A stretch of DNA of 20,309 nucleotides from IMG/VR virus record IMGVR_UViG_3300042520_000763, positions 1 through 20,309 of that record; one strand, 5' to 3'. The notes beneath the pieces were generated by a model. That model was not told where the DNA came from. It did no database searches and was given only the letters and a program-made list of their open reading frames with translations. The DNA is from a virus. The position numbers were made by a program, and so were the translations under genes. Positions 5,911-13,319 of this stretch are shown here, piece after piece. Every line of letters starts with the position of its first letter. Position 1 is the stretch's first letter.

Positions 5911-7024
5911 GTTGTTGGTCGTCCTTCCAGTATTGATAGTTATCACAGTAAACACTAGCTAGAAACGCTAAGTTCTTTTCCATATTATTGTAAAGTACAT
6001 GGTGTAATATCATAGTATCAGTAAAAGCTTCTGTTTTAGTAAGCCAGAACTTCCATATAAACTGAGCATCATAAGCATAGTTCTGCCCTGTTACTTGTAT
6101 GTTCTCATGTGCTAGGACTTTTAAGAGCAACTCAAATACCTTATATTCTTCTTCAGCAGTCCAGAAGTTAGGATTATCTAAAGTAGAGAACGGAATACAG
6201 ATACCTCTATTGTTCTGGTAAGCAATCCCAATACAATCTATTGTGGAACTATAACGAGTTTCAATATCAACTGATACTAGCAAGTTATCTTTATCTAATT
6301 CTGTTAATAGCTCGGTCATAAAACCAGTAACAGTTTCAAGTTCTGTTCCTAGAATAAATTCTTGTTTTGGTTCTAAGTAACTGGCAACTGTTTTACCTTC
6401 TTCAACAAGCCCTTTAAACAAATCACCAGCTTTTAAACAATCCCATTGCATTACTGGTATTTTATCTGGACTACGCTGTTTAGTTACTGGTGGTAATACT
6501 GGAAATAAGATATGCTCTGGCAGTTTAAAACCTTCCCAAGATGTTTCTAAAGAAGCCCTATATTTAGATAAACCACCTAAAGGTTTCTGCGATTTGCCTG
6601 AACCTTGTGTAGCCGTATAACTTACTTTACCAGATAGGAAGAATAAACTCCACTTACCAGCTACAATAATTAACTTAGGCTCTACTTTAGCAATTTCATT
6701 AACTAACATCTGAAACTCTAACATTAGTTCTGGTGAAACATATAGGTCTTTCTGATGCTCTAGCTGTAAATAATGAGGCTTAGTTTCTAAACCTTTCTTC
6801 TTGCAGAAATCAGTAGCCCAGTCATAGCTATCTTTATCTGGTCTTTCATAGCTAAGATAGGTAGTATGGATAAACCTTTGTGGTATTCCTGCTTTAGCTA
6901 GGTCAGATAGTAATGATAGGTGACTTGCACCTGACCAAGCAAAATCTCTTTCTACTTCATTTTGTATCGGATAATCAACTATAACCATGACTGGTTTAGG
7001 TGATGGGTGTTTGGGTCTGTGCAT
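5903..7024 (-). CDS. UDG-like plus 3'-5' exonuclease half of a family A polymerase
   Basis: 373 residues. Residues 10-190 resemble the uracil-DNA-glycosylase-like domain fused to the N-terminus of some phage Pol I enzymes (SPO1 type). It appears catalytically degenerate: the usual GExPG loop reads VDYPIQNE, and the usual HPS motif reads L-P-P-V (residues 177-180). Residues 245-373 are the proofreading exonuclease, with Exo I D253-I-E255 and Exo II N315-Y-A-Y-D319. The protein stops at YWKDDQQHG before Exo III, which is encoded at the start of the next gene in another frame. The two products would have to associate for proofreading, or be joined by frameshifting; no classic slippery heptamer is visible. 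The start has AGAGGA seven bases upstream. The structured non-coding stretch 7025-7231 lies directly upstream. Confidence 0.85.
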   Translation of the reverse strand: MHRPKHPSPKPVMVIVDYPIQNEVERDFAWSGASHLSLLSDLAKAGIPQRFIHTTYLSYERPDKDSYDWATDFCKKKGLETKPHYLQLEHQKDLYVSPELMLEFQMLVNEIAKVEPKLIIVAGKWSLFFLSGKVSYTATQGSGKSQKPLGGLSKYRASLETSWEGFKLPEHILFPVLPPVTKQRSPDKIPVMQWDCLKAGDLFKGLVEEGKTVASYLEPKQEFILGTELETVTGFMTELLTELDKDNLLVSVDIETRYSSTIDCIGIAYQNNRGICIPFSTLDNPNFWTAEEEYKVFELLLKVLAHENIQVTGQNYAYDAQFIWKFWLTKTEAFTDTMILHHVLYNNMEKNLAFLASVYCDNYQYWKDDQQHG

Positions 7025-7231
7025 ATAGTTGTCCTCTATAAGTTAGTTGCTGGTTACGTTATCCAGCGGCTTTCGCCCGTAAGTACAGCCTAATGTCGGA
7101 GAGGTCACATCACCTAGTAAACACTACCTGTACTCTAGGAGTTTAACAGAACTACCTATACTGCCAGCTTACTGATACTGGGTTAGTCTAGCGGAGCAAT
7201 CATAAACGCTAAAACTAACAGTTGAAGCCAA
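7025..7231 (-). ncRNA. Structured non-coding region between SSB-like and polymerase genes
   Basis: 207 bases with no credible ORF on either strand, inside a cluster where most genes overlap. Several stems can be drawn: 7182-7187 with 7214-7219 and 7189-7193 with 7207-7211 (11 pairs, one internal loop); GCTGG 7049-7053 with CCAGC 7063-7067; GGC 7068-7070 with GCC 7075-7077, closing a GAAA tetraloop on the minus strand; TTACG 7054-7058 with CGTAA 7078-7082; and a CTGT..ACTC/GAGT..ACAG hairpin near 7125-7150. Some stems exclude or interlock with each other, so switching or a pseudoknot is possible. No T-rich tail follows the strong stem, and no tRNA features or clear group I core are seen. It could be a leader of the polymerase mRNA, an RNase processing site or a small RNA. 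Confidence 0.5.
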
Positions 7232-7720
7232 TTAAGCTTCTAATTTAGCTACTTTAGATACTTCAGCTCTAATAGCATCACCTTGCGCTCTACGAGTTAC
7301 ATTAACTAGAACATCATAGCCAGGTAGACTATTTGCAATGTTAGTAAACATAACAGTATAAGCTTCAAAGTCATTCATAGAGTCTTCAATACCTTCTTGA
7401 TACAACTCATCTGTAGTATCAATACCACAAGCTTGACCTAACTGTGCTAACTGTGGGTTATCATTAGACAACAAACCTGTGTCTTTATCAAAGCGGATAA
7501 AGAAGTTACCGTATACTTTAGGTTCATCTACACCTAAGTCTTTAATAACATCTTCATCTTTTACTACATAAACAGTTTGGATACTCATCCATTTACCTTC
7601 ACCATCTTTAGTATCGCCAGTCTTTACATCAGACTTAATGATAGAAGCAGGGTATTGACCAGCTTGCATTACTTTTCTTTCTGTAGACATTGAAGATAGG
7701 TCTAAATCAAAACGTGCCAT
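7232..7720 (-). CDS. SSB-like phage replication protein (tentative)
   Basis: 162 residues. It has an N-terminal beta-rich region with GQYPASIIKSDVKTGDTKDG, then GKWMSIQTVYVV, and an acidic, flexible second half. This resembles phage single-stranded-DNA-binding or DUF669/DUF2815-like recombination proteins that lie beside Sak4-type ATPases. Assignment rests on pattern and neighbourhood, not on an invariant motif. Codons such as CGT for arginine near both ends suggest stronger expression than the AGA-rich neighbours. The start follows AAAGGA, with a 79-base gap to the ATPase gene upstream, which could hold a weak promoter or processing site. The non-coding 7025-7231 stretch follows its stop. 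Confidence 0.6.
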   Translation of the reverse strand: MARFDLDLSSMSTERKVMQAGQYPASIIKSDVKTGDTKDGEGKWMSIQTVYVVKDEDVIKDLGVDEPKVYGNFFIRFDKDTGLLSNDNPQLAQLGQACGIDTTDELYQEGIEDSMNDFEAYTVMFTNIANSLPGYDVLVNVTRRAQGDAIRAEVSKVAKLEA

Positions 7721-7799
7721 AATAGTATTTCCTTTAGTAATAAATAATAAATAATAGATAATGTAATTGTGCTATTTAGTGGTCTAAGCACTTCGACCT

Positions 7800-8678
7800 T
7801 TAATCTGTAAAGACTGGATATGCTGAGAAGTCTGGCTTCAACTTATCTTGTCTAGGGAATCGTCTAGGGCTAGTTGCTACACCCTCTTTCTTACCAGCGA
7901 ACCAGAAGTTATCTTGTCTATCTACATAAGAATAGATGACTTCAGAGAACTTAGATACGATAGTATTATTCAAAGCTTGCCCAAAAGTCTTAGGATATAG
8001 TTTAGTAACTTTCAACTCTTCATCTTTAGGCTGTTTAACTGTCTGGTCTTCCCCAATAACAGGATGACCTAGCATGATGATAGAACATCTACATTGTTCA
8101 GTTAATGGTACAATAATCTTAGCCATTAGATTATTCTGTACATCACCATAATCTTTCTGAGTAGTTGCAGAACGACTACCTTTAACAGTTGAAACTAGAT
8201 AATCGACACAGGCTGTTAAACTGTCTACTACAAGGATAGTATCCTCATCCCATTGTAGATAGTCACCTAAGTTATCAACTTCTTTAGTAACATAGTCTGT
8301 ACCTTTAAATACTGCTAAACCTTCTAAGATAGAGATAAATTCATTATGTTTAGAACGGTCTCCAGCACCTATCTTAACTTTCAAAGCATCAGCTTCAGAT
8401 AGGTTAAGGAAGTTCTCTTTAAAGTCTTTAACTACTGCGGCTGAAGTGTACTTAGGATTATAAGTAGGTCTACAAACCATATAGTGTAACTGACCTTTCT
8501 TTAGAGTAATACCTAGACGTTTAATACCGTCTTCCATACCTGCCATTGCGTTCGCTTCTGTCATCAGGTATCTTACTTTCAAGTTAGGATTTTTATCTAA
8601 CAGTTTAAAGACAGTAGCTACTGAGCTGGACTTACCAGAACCACCTTCACCATATAATAGTATATTTGTTTTAATCAT
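7800..8678 (-). CDS. Sak4-like RecA-fold ATPase
   Basis: 292 residues. Walker A is G-E-G-G-S-G-K-S at residues 10-17. Walker B is T-I-L-V-V-D152-S-L. A likely sensor strand, CSIIMLGHPVI, follows. The size and order match phage Sak4/AAA_24 ATPases, which are RecA-fold proteins promoting single-strand annealing and recombination, usually with a phage SSB. That partnership fits the SSB-like gene immediately downstream and the PD-(D/E)XK nuclease immediately upstream. The ATG lies inside the nuclease stop region (overlap of eight bases). The Walker lysine and aspartate are intact, so activity is likely. Confidence 0.88.
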   Translation of the reverse strand: MIKTNILLYGEGGSGKSSSVATVFKLLDKNPNLKVRYLMTEANAMAGMEDGIKRLGITLKKGQLHYMVCRPTYNPKYTSAAVVKDFKENFLNLSEADALKVKIGAGDRSKHNEFISILEGLAVFKGTDYVTKEVDNLGDYLQWDEDTILVVDSLTACVDYLVSTVKGSRSATTQKDYGDVQNNLMAKIIVPLTEQCRCSIIMLGHPVIGEDQTVKQPKDEELKVTKLYPKTFGQALNNTIVSKFSEVIYSYVDRQDNFWFAGKKEGVATSPRRFPRQDKLKPDFSAYPVFTD

Positions 8679-9654
8679 TTTCTAAACCTAAAAGGGTTCT
8701 ATATTCAGTTAAAGGAATTTCCTTTCTACTTTCACTATCCCAAACTAATTGTTGATAATTACTAGAGATAAAGTTCTCACCGTACTTAGACTTACAACCA
8801 TCTTGGAAAGAACAAGGTCTAAAGAAAGAAGTACAACCATGCTGAAAATCAGGTACGAAATGGGACTTAAAGTTATTATCCCCCATAGTAGACTTATATT
8901 TCTCTACCATTTCAGTTACCTTACTAAGCATAGATTCATACCATAGGTTAATCATATAATCCGTGATAGGTATCTCAATCTCTTCACATTTAATCTCTTT
9001 AATTTGAATAGCTATCTTTCTAACTTTAGCGCCTACTGTAATGATACCTTTTTCCCTAGCTAACCAAGCATAACCGATGAACTGTCCTGCTGTAGCTAGT
9101 AAGTCAGCTTCGTTAGACTTAATTGCTTTGGTAGTTTTCTCATCCTCAATATAAATTCTACCCATACTTTGTGCAAGCATATCTAGTTTGCCTTTAAAGA
9201 TAAGTGGAACTCCTAATTCTGGGTGTAAGATAGGTAACTCAACTGTAAACTTATGTTCAATAGCATAAGTACCATCTTCTAACTGTGCTGGAATAACTTC
9301 TTCATTATCTAGCGGGAAGTAACGAAAATACTCTTTCAAGGCTAATCCCATACGTTCAGGACTTTTTAAAGTTTCTGTACTGGTGTTTGATTTTGCCATT
9401 TCCTCGTGTAGGCTCTCGATTACAGTATAATAGCCCAAATCAATCGCCTCAACAGCTGAAAGCTTGTCATTATAGTACGCTTTTCGAACCGTTTCAAGGC
9501 CTTTCGCGAAACTTCCCCCGGCGGCTAAGTCATTGTTAAAACTAGGTTTTCGCCAACTTTGACACCGTTCACGGTACCATTTCAACTGGCAACTTGACCA
9601 ACTACTTAAATCTGTGTTAGATAGGACTAACGGGAATAGTGTTTGTACTGACAT
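8671..9654 (-). CDS. PD-(D/E)XK nuclease, RecB/Cas4-like, with possible Fe-S cysteines
   Basis: 327 residues. The N-terminus (LSNTDLSSWSSCQLKWYRER) is the LSxSxLxxWxxCP-type opening of the RecB/Cas4 nuclease group. The catalytic core shows G-K-L-D158 and E170-D171-E172-K173-T-T, followed by Q191-FIG-Y195 (the QxxxY motif). Cys22 together with C274, C281 and C287 makes a four-cysteine set split between the two ends, as in Fe-S PD-(D/E)XK nucleases such as AddB and Cas4. It probably processes DNA ends for the adjacent Sak4/SSB pair. AGGAG lies five bases before the ATG. Bases from about 9390 to 9600 (roughly residues 18-88) are visibly more CpG- and GC-rich than the rest of the gene and its neighbours. 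Confidence 0.87.
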   Translation of the reverse strand: MSVQTLFPLVLSNTDLSSWSSCQLKWYRERCQSWRKPSFNNDLAAGGSFAKGLETVRKAYYNDKLSAVEAIDLGYYTVIESLHEEMAKSNTSTETLKSPERMGLALKEYFRYFPLDNEEVIPAQLEDGTYAIEHKFTVELPILHPELGVPLIFKGKLDMLAQSMGRIYIEDEKTTKAIKSNEADLLATAGQFIGYAWLAREKGIITVGAKVRKIAIQIKEIKCEEIEIPITDYMINLWYESMLSKVTEMVEKYKSTMGDNNFKSHFVPDFQHGCTSFFRPCSFQDGCKSKYGENFISSNYQQLVWDSESRKEIPLTEYRTLLGLEND

Positions 9655-9662
9655 AGTTACTC

Positions 9663-9878
9663 CTAGTTACTAGGTTTAAAATACATACGACCACTCTCTG
9701 TATACCCTACCTCACATAGTCTTCCCCTGAACCTAACACCCCTCATATCTCCGTTTTTAAATCTTCTAAATCTAGTAACCGAAATACCAAACCATTGGCA
9801 GGCTCTGTAGAAACTAACCCCATAACTAACGGCAACAACAACTTTATTAGCTCTATCTAAAATATCTCTTTCTTTCAT
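9663..9878 (-). CDS. Small basic protein, possible HTH, 71 aa
   Basis: 71 residues, rich in arginine and aromatics. The segment VVVAVSYGVSFYRACQWFGI, then SVTRFRRFKNGD, looks like a helix-turn-helix in which GISVTRFRRF would be the recognition helix. The C-terminal half (VRFRGRLCEVGYTESGRMYF) is beta-like and basic. I recognise no family. AGGAG lies about seven bases upstream, and the start overlaps the previous gene's TGA (ATGA). A DNA-binding accessory or regulator is the most reasonable guess. Confidence 0.65.
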   Translation of the reverse strand: MKERDILDRANKVVVAVSYGVSFYRACQWFGISVTRFRRFKNGDMRGVRFRGRLCEVGYTESGRMYFKPSN

Positions 9879-10228
9879 ATAATTTCTCCTGTTAGAGTAA
9901 ATTCTTTATTTCTCTTTTCATCATCTGTTAGTAACTCACCTGCTAACTCTCTCATCAACAGTAAGCCTAACGCCTTTTGTGTCAACTTCTTAGGTTTCTT
10001 AACTTTAACTACTTTCTCTTTCTTCTCCTTTACTGTTTTAGCATTAAGTATGAATTTAGTTTCTCTATTAGCTCTAACCCAATCTACTACTAGCTTCTGG
10101 TCTTCAAGAGTCATTTCATAACTTTCTGTAGTTACTTTATGCTTTAACTCTTGGTACTTTTGGTCTAGTAGAGCTAGTTCTTCTTCGGGTAGAGAATGTA
10201 TAACCTCAGTAGTTTCTACTTCACTCAT
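9875..10228 (-). CDS. Charged helical protein with lysine-rich linker, 117 aa
   Basis: Three parts are visible: an acidic, probably coiled-coil N-terminus (LPEEELALLDQKYQELKHKV); a middle ending in a run of lysines (KTVKEKKEKVVKVKKPKK); and a helical C-terminus (TQKALGLLLMRELAGELLTD). The lysine-rich linker suggests nucleic-acid contact. No family or enzyme motif recognised. The start overlaps the previous gene by eight bases and the stop forms ATGA with the next gene, so expression is coupled to the helicase-nuclease run. Confidence 0.65.
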   Translation of the reverse strand: MSEVETTEVIHSLPEEELALLDQKYQELKHKVTTESYEMTLEDQKLVVDWVRANRETKFILNAKTVKEKKEKVVKVKKPKKLTQKALGLLLMRELAGELLTDDEKRNKEFTLTGEII

Positions 10229-10430
10229 TAGGATAATTTCCTTCTACAATAAGTTTAAACATATTATAAATAGTATATCCTACTGCATCAGCGGTAGTCT
10301 CAAACTCTTCTGCCGGACTTTTACTAACCTCTAACCCATGTAATATAGCAGAAATTAGTACATCTCCTGTAGAAGTTCTAACAAAATCAGCTACAAACTC
10401 ATTAAACTGTCTTTCATCTACTGTATTCAT
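10221..10430 (-). CDS. Hypothetical acidic protein, 69 aa
   Basis: 69 residues, predicted mostly helical (FNEFVADFVRTSTGDVLISA, then ...AVGYTIYNMFKLIVEG). No cysteine cluster, signal peptide or known family. It starts nine bases after the helicase gene, with GGGGA immediately before the start region, and ends inside the next gene. Codon use matches neighbours. Function unknown. Confidence 0.6.
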   Translation of the reverse strand: MNTVDERQFNEFVADFVRTSTGDVLISAILHGLEVSKSPAEEFETTADAVGYTIYNMFKLIVEGNYPNE

Positions 10431-10439
10431 TTAAATCCC

Positions 10440-11732
10440 CTAACTAATAATTGATAAATGTTCTTTAGCTCTTGAGCATCCAACGTATAAAATTTTATGC
10501 CTAAGAACAGTATTATCACACTTCTTTATATCCTTCCAAGATACATATACTCTAGGTATAGTCATACCTTGACTTCTATGAGCAGTAATAGCATAACTAT
10601 GTTTCACATTAGCAAACATACTCATAGCAAAGTGGTAGTTTCTAAATGCCTTTTCTCTGGCTTTAGTAGTTTGTTTATTCCAGCACTCATATTTTAACCT
10701 ACTAGCTAGAGTTTTTAACTTGCTCTTATCTATAGCAACATAGAGCAGTGGTCTGGTTTTACTATCTACTTCTACTTCAAGTTCAAAACAAGGTACGCCT
10801 AGAACTGTAGCTAACCCTACCTTTCTAACAATAGCCTTAGTATTAGCAGAAAACTGTACTACTGCGGCTGAGCCGGATAGTTTATCTAATCTACCCTTAG
10901 TAATACCTACTAATGGCTCTACAAACACACAAGGACTGGTCATAATTACCTTATCTTTAGGATAGAACGGCTCAGGTAAAGCTGTGTTAAAGATACACTT
11001 TCTAATGTAGTTATTCATTACATCGGCTTCACGATTAGTCCAGCAGATATACTTACTACGTTCATAAAGAAAGTCATGTCTACCTTCTGTAGAGTCCATA
11101 TAATCCATTAAAGTTTGTAAACTTATGTCATACTGTTTACCAACTATTCTAGGTTTCTTATAGATGCAATTTTCTAACTTACTTATAAACTCAAATAGTT
11201 CTCCTTTATTCCTTTCTGGAGTAGTTAAAGTATATATCGGATAAGACTGTTTAAATACTACACTCTCACAGTCATCATCAGACTTTAGATTAACTACTAC
11301 CTCTGGTAACTGTGACCTATGACCTATAAATAATGTCTTCTTACCAGCTTCTAGTATAGCGTCTAAGAGTTCTTGCCCTACCATTGAACACTCGTCTACT
11401 ATAAGTAGGTTAATATCATTGATAATAGGTGTTTCAGCTCTTTGAGCTAGTTTAGCTTCCTCCTCGTCTGTTTTAAAGTGAAATCCTAGAGCTGAGTAGG
11501 TAGTTCTAATTAAACTACCTACTGGTAATACTAGCTCTAACTGTCTGCAAGCCTCATTGGTAGGTGAAGTAAATAAAGGGTCGCAATTCTTTAGCTCTGC
11601 TACTAGGTCTTTTACTATAGTAGTTTTACCTGTACCAGCACAACCTTCAAGTATTGCGAACCTTTTGTCACTATCCCACCAGTTCCTAAAGAACTCTTTG
11701 GCTCTTAGTTGGTCTTGGTTAAGAGTTATCAT
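10440..11732 (-). CDS. Dda/RecD-like SF1B DNA helicase
   Basis: 430 residues. Motif I is G30-C-A-G-T-G-K-T, motif Ia F-T-S-P-T-N, and motif II L-L-I-V-D113-E114-C-S. Motif III is G137-H138-R-S-Q141-L-P. A later arginine motif is T-P-E-R-N. Motif V is T-A-H-R-S-Q-G-M-T and motif VI Y-V-G-C-S-R-A-K. This is the arrangement of 5'-3' SF1B helicases such as T4 Dda, which load on single strands and remodel replication forks. Motif III is unusual: GDxxQLPPV is expected, but the aspartate is a histidine here and PPV reads PEV. The remaining catalytic residues are intact. The ATG overlaps the preceding stop (ATGA). It probably helps origin opening or fork restart. Confidence 0.92.
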   Translation of the reverse strand: MITLNQDQLRAKEFFRNWWDSDKRFAILEGCAGTGKTTIVKDLVAELKNCDPLFTSPTNEACRQLELVLPVGSLIRTTYSALGFHFKTDEEEAKLAQRAETPIINDINLLIVDECSMVGQELLDAILEAGKKTLFIGHRSQLPEVVVNLKSDDDCESVVFKQSYPIYTLTTPERNKGELFEFISKLENCIYKKPRIVGKQYDISLQTLMDYMDSTEGRHDFLYERSKYICWTNREADVMNNYIRKCIFNTALPEPFYPKDKVIMTSPCVFVEPLVGITKGRLDKLSGSAAVVQFSANTKAIVRKVGLATVLGVPCFELEVEVDSKTRPLLYVAIDKSKLKTLASRLKYECWNKQTTKAREKAFRNYHFAMSMFANVKHSYAITAHRSQGMTIPRVYVSWKDIKKCDNTVLRHKILYVGCSRAKEHLSIIS

Positions 11733-12589
11733 TCACATTCATAGATATAGTTAGTTACTTCTTCTAGTGTAAGCGGTACGGCAAAGGCGTATACATCACC
11801 ATCATCACTCTCTACTAGGTATGGGTAAGTATGCCGCTCAGTAAAAGACATTACAAATGCTAGAATATCTAGTCTATTTTCATTGTCACCTACCCAACAT
11901 AGTATCTTCTTATCTTTAAGAGCATCTTCCCATCTAGGAACTGGTTTAGGTTCTATAGTAGCTACTTGCCAGCCGAAAGGATAGTTAAAGTAAGGTAGTC
12001 CTTCTTGTTCCAGAACTCCGCCATATCTATCAAAAGTACTTAATTCACCTTCTTCTGTAAATCCATATATATATTCACCACCAGCACAACTAACATAACC
12101 ACCATTAGCTAAATGCTTATAAATCTCCTGCTGAGTGGTAAAAGTAGTTACTGGTTCTTTCACTATCTCTTCTACAATATCAAATTCAGAATGTTCAGAG
12201 CTATAAACACTACCAGTTAAAGACTTACCATATAGAAAACCATTTGTACCTGTTAAAGTATACTCATCCCAAGATTCTAAAGTAACTTCTTTACCTTCTC
12301 TAGTTCTGTAAGTTTTACCTGCTTCTATATTAACTATTACTTTACCTATCATTTTAATCTCCTCTGGGTTATATTCTGCAACTAGGTCTAGGTCATTTTC
12401 TATGATACCTACCCAAGAGCCACCATAAGTCCACGTTCTAGTGGCTGTAGATATATTAGTACCCATCTTATAAGTAGTAGCTGTGTACGCAAACTCTCTG
12501 AAGCCGTCTGTTAGTTGTTCTAAAGGTGCTGTATACTCACTTCCGTCTCTAGTAATATATTGTTTACCTTCCTCTAATTCTATAGCCAT
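11729..12589 (-). CDS. Repeat-containing phage protein of unknown function
   Basis: 286 residues. The first half contains two related modules: I-E-L-E-E-G-K-Q-Y-I-T-R-D-G-S-E, and about 80 residues later V-N-I-E-A-G-K-T-Y-R-T-R-E-G-K-E, both in beta-rich context. The second half starts TTQQEIYKHLANGGYV and ends with W..ALKDKKILCWVGD ... YAFAVPLTLEEVTNYI. That second half is related to the product of 17664-18140 on the other strand, which has RQEVFQALTEG, GVLCWVHN and ATPLTNEEIKQFL in the same order. No catalytic motif is evident; a binding role is possible. The start at 12589 follows AGAGG; a TTG at 12613 is in frame but lacks such a signal. It overlaps both neighbours. Confidence 0.7.
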   Translation of the reverse strand: MAIELEEGKQYITRDGSEYTAPLEQLTDGFREFAYTATTYKMGTNISTATRTWTYGGSWVGIIENDLDLVAEYNPEEIKMIGKVIVNIEAGKTYRTREGKEVTLESWDEYTLTGTNGFLYGKSLTGSVYSSEHSEFDIVEEIVKEPVTTFTTQQEIYKHLANGGYVSCAGGEYIYGFTEEGELSTFDRYGGVLEQEGLPYFNYPFGWQVATIEPKPVPRWEDALKDKKILCWVGDNENRLDILAFVMSFTERHTYPYLVESDDGDVYAFAVPLTLEEVTNYIYECE

Positions 12590-13053
12590 GTTGGTATACC
12601 TCTGTTTGTCCAATTATGTAAATGTTGTTTAGCGTTTCTGTAATAGTTTCTATAACTCTCTACTTTGTCAGCTACCTTATATTCATCAGGCATAGCTAAT
12701 GGTAGTTCTGTAAATTCACCTACAGGTATGTATGTGAACATTAAACCTAGAATATCTGCATCCTGTAGTTTCTCTACCGACAGGTGGTGCTTACCATATC
12801 TGTGGTAGTATTCTCTATCTAGTTCTATCATTAACTGATATAACCAAGTAGCGTTAGTTAAGCTTTGCCTAGCCCAGATACTACAAGGATGATTAACATG
12901 AGTAGTCTTGTAAGGACTAACTTGTTTACCAGCTTTGACATTAACTGCTGTGCATAGTAACTGAGCAGACTCTAGTATCATCTTTATAACATGTTTATCT
13001 GTATGGTACTGAGCGCAGAGTTTAATATCCCTATCTAAGTAAAATATATTCAT
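12580..13053 (-). CDS. Pyrimidine-dimer DNA glycosylase-like protein (tentative)
   Basis: 157 residues starting MNIFYLDRDIKLCAQYHTDK, then HVIKMILESAQLLCTA. Later come VNHPCSIWARQSLTNATWLY, DREYYHRYGKHHLS, PLAMPDEYK, and SYRNYYRNAKQHLHNW ending TWL. I recognise this pattern from widespread phage proteins commonly labelled pyrimidine-dimer DNA glycosylase. The label is homology-based and the activity is not shown for most members; conserved histidines and Y-R-N-Y-Y are the constant features. If active it would start repair of UV dimers. It overlaps the upstream gene by four bases and the downstream gene by ten. AGGTGAG precedes the ATG. Confidence 0.6.
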   Translation of the reverse strand: MNIFYLDRDIKLCAQYHTDKHVIKMILESAQLLCTAVNVKAGKQVSPYKTTHVNHPCSIWARQSLTNATWLYQLMIELDREYYHRYGKHHLSVEKLQDADILGLMFTYIPVGEFTELPLAMPDEYKVADKVESYRNYYRNAKQHLHNWTNRGIPTWL

Positions 13054-13319
13054 AGCTCACCTGTTGCTATAACCAGCTCTCTTAATAACTTAACTTCTTG
13101 TTTTGCGTTTCTAGTAGTAAGTTCTAAATGGTCATCCCTAACTATAATCTTTTTACTAAGAGGTAACTGGTCAAATATAGTATAGAACTTGCATCGTAAG
13201 GAAGCTTTAATAGCTTCTCTAACAGCATTACCTTGTCTATAAGCTAACATATCTAGTAGAGATTGATATTGTAAGTCGTTTAGAGACTGCCTTGAGTCTA
13301 TAAGTTGTTGTAGGTTCAT
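13050..13319 (-). CDS. Hypothetical helical protein, 89 aa
   Basis: 89 residues, largely helical (MNLQQLIDSRQSLNDLQYQS, then LLDMLAYRQGNAVREAIKAS), with a beta-like end (KKIIVRDDHLELTTRN). No family recognised. GGTGAGA lies before the ATG, and that ATG overlaps the stop of the preceding 47-residue gene (TAATG). The stop overlaps the glycosylase-like gene. Expression should be coupled to both. Confidence 0.65.
   Translation of the reverse strand: MNLQQLIDSRQSLNDLQYQSLLDMLAYRQGNAVREAIKASLRCKFYTIFDQLPLSKKIIVRDDHLELTTRNAKQEVKLLRELVIATGEL

Noticed and set aside
5903-5955. Programmed frameshift joining the two polymerase halves
   Set aside because: No classic slippery heptamer is present in the overlap, and the downstream ATG has a purine-rich ribosome site, so reinitiation is simpler. 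Frameshifting is not excluded.
7025-7231. tRNA or group I intron in the non-coding stretch
   Set aside because: No T-loop (TTCGA-like) with a matching acceptor stem was found. No convincing P7/P3 core elements of a group I intron were seen, and the flanking genes are not interrupted copies of one gene.
8749-8946. Rightward 65-codon ORF opposite the nuclease gene
   Set aside because: Antisense to the conserved C-terminal cysteine region of the nuclease and without ribosome site; shadow.
8671-9654. True CRISPR Cas4
   Set aside because: The motif order and cysteines resemble Cas4, but no other cas gene or array is present. The neighbours (Sak4-like ATPase, SSB-like protein) point to phage recombination.
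10497-11754. Rightward ORFs of 65-66 codons opposite the Dda-like helicase
   Set aside because: They lie wholly antisense to a motif-complete helicase, have no ribosome sites and show no domain pattern; shadows.
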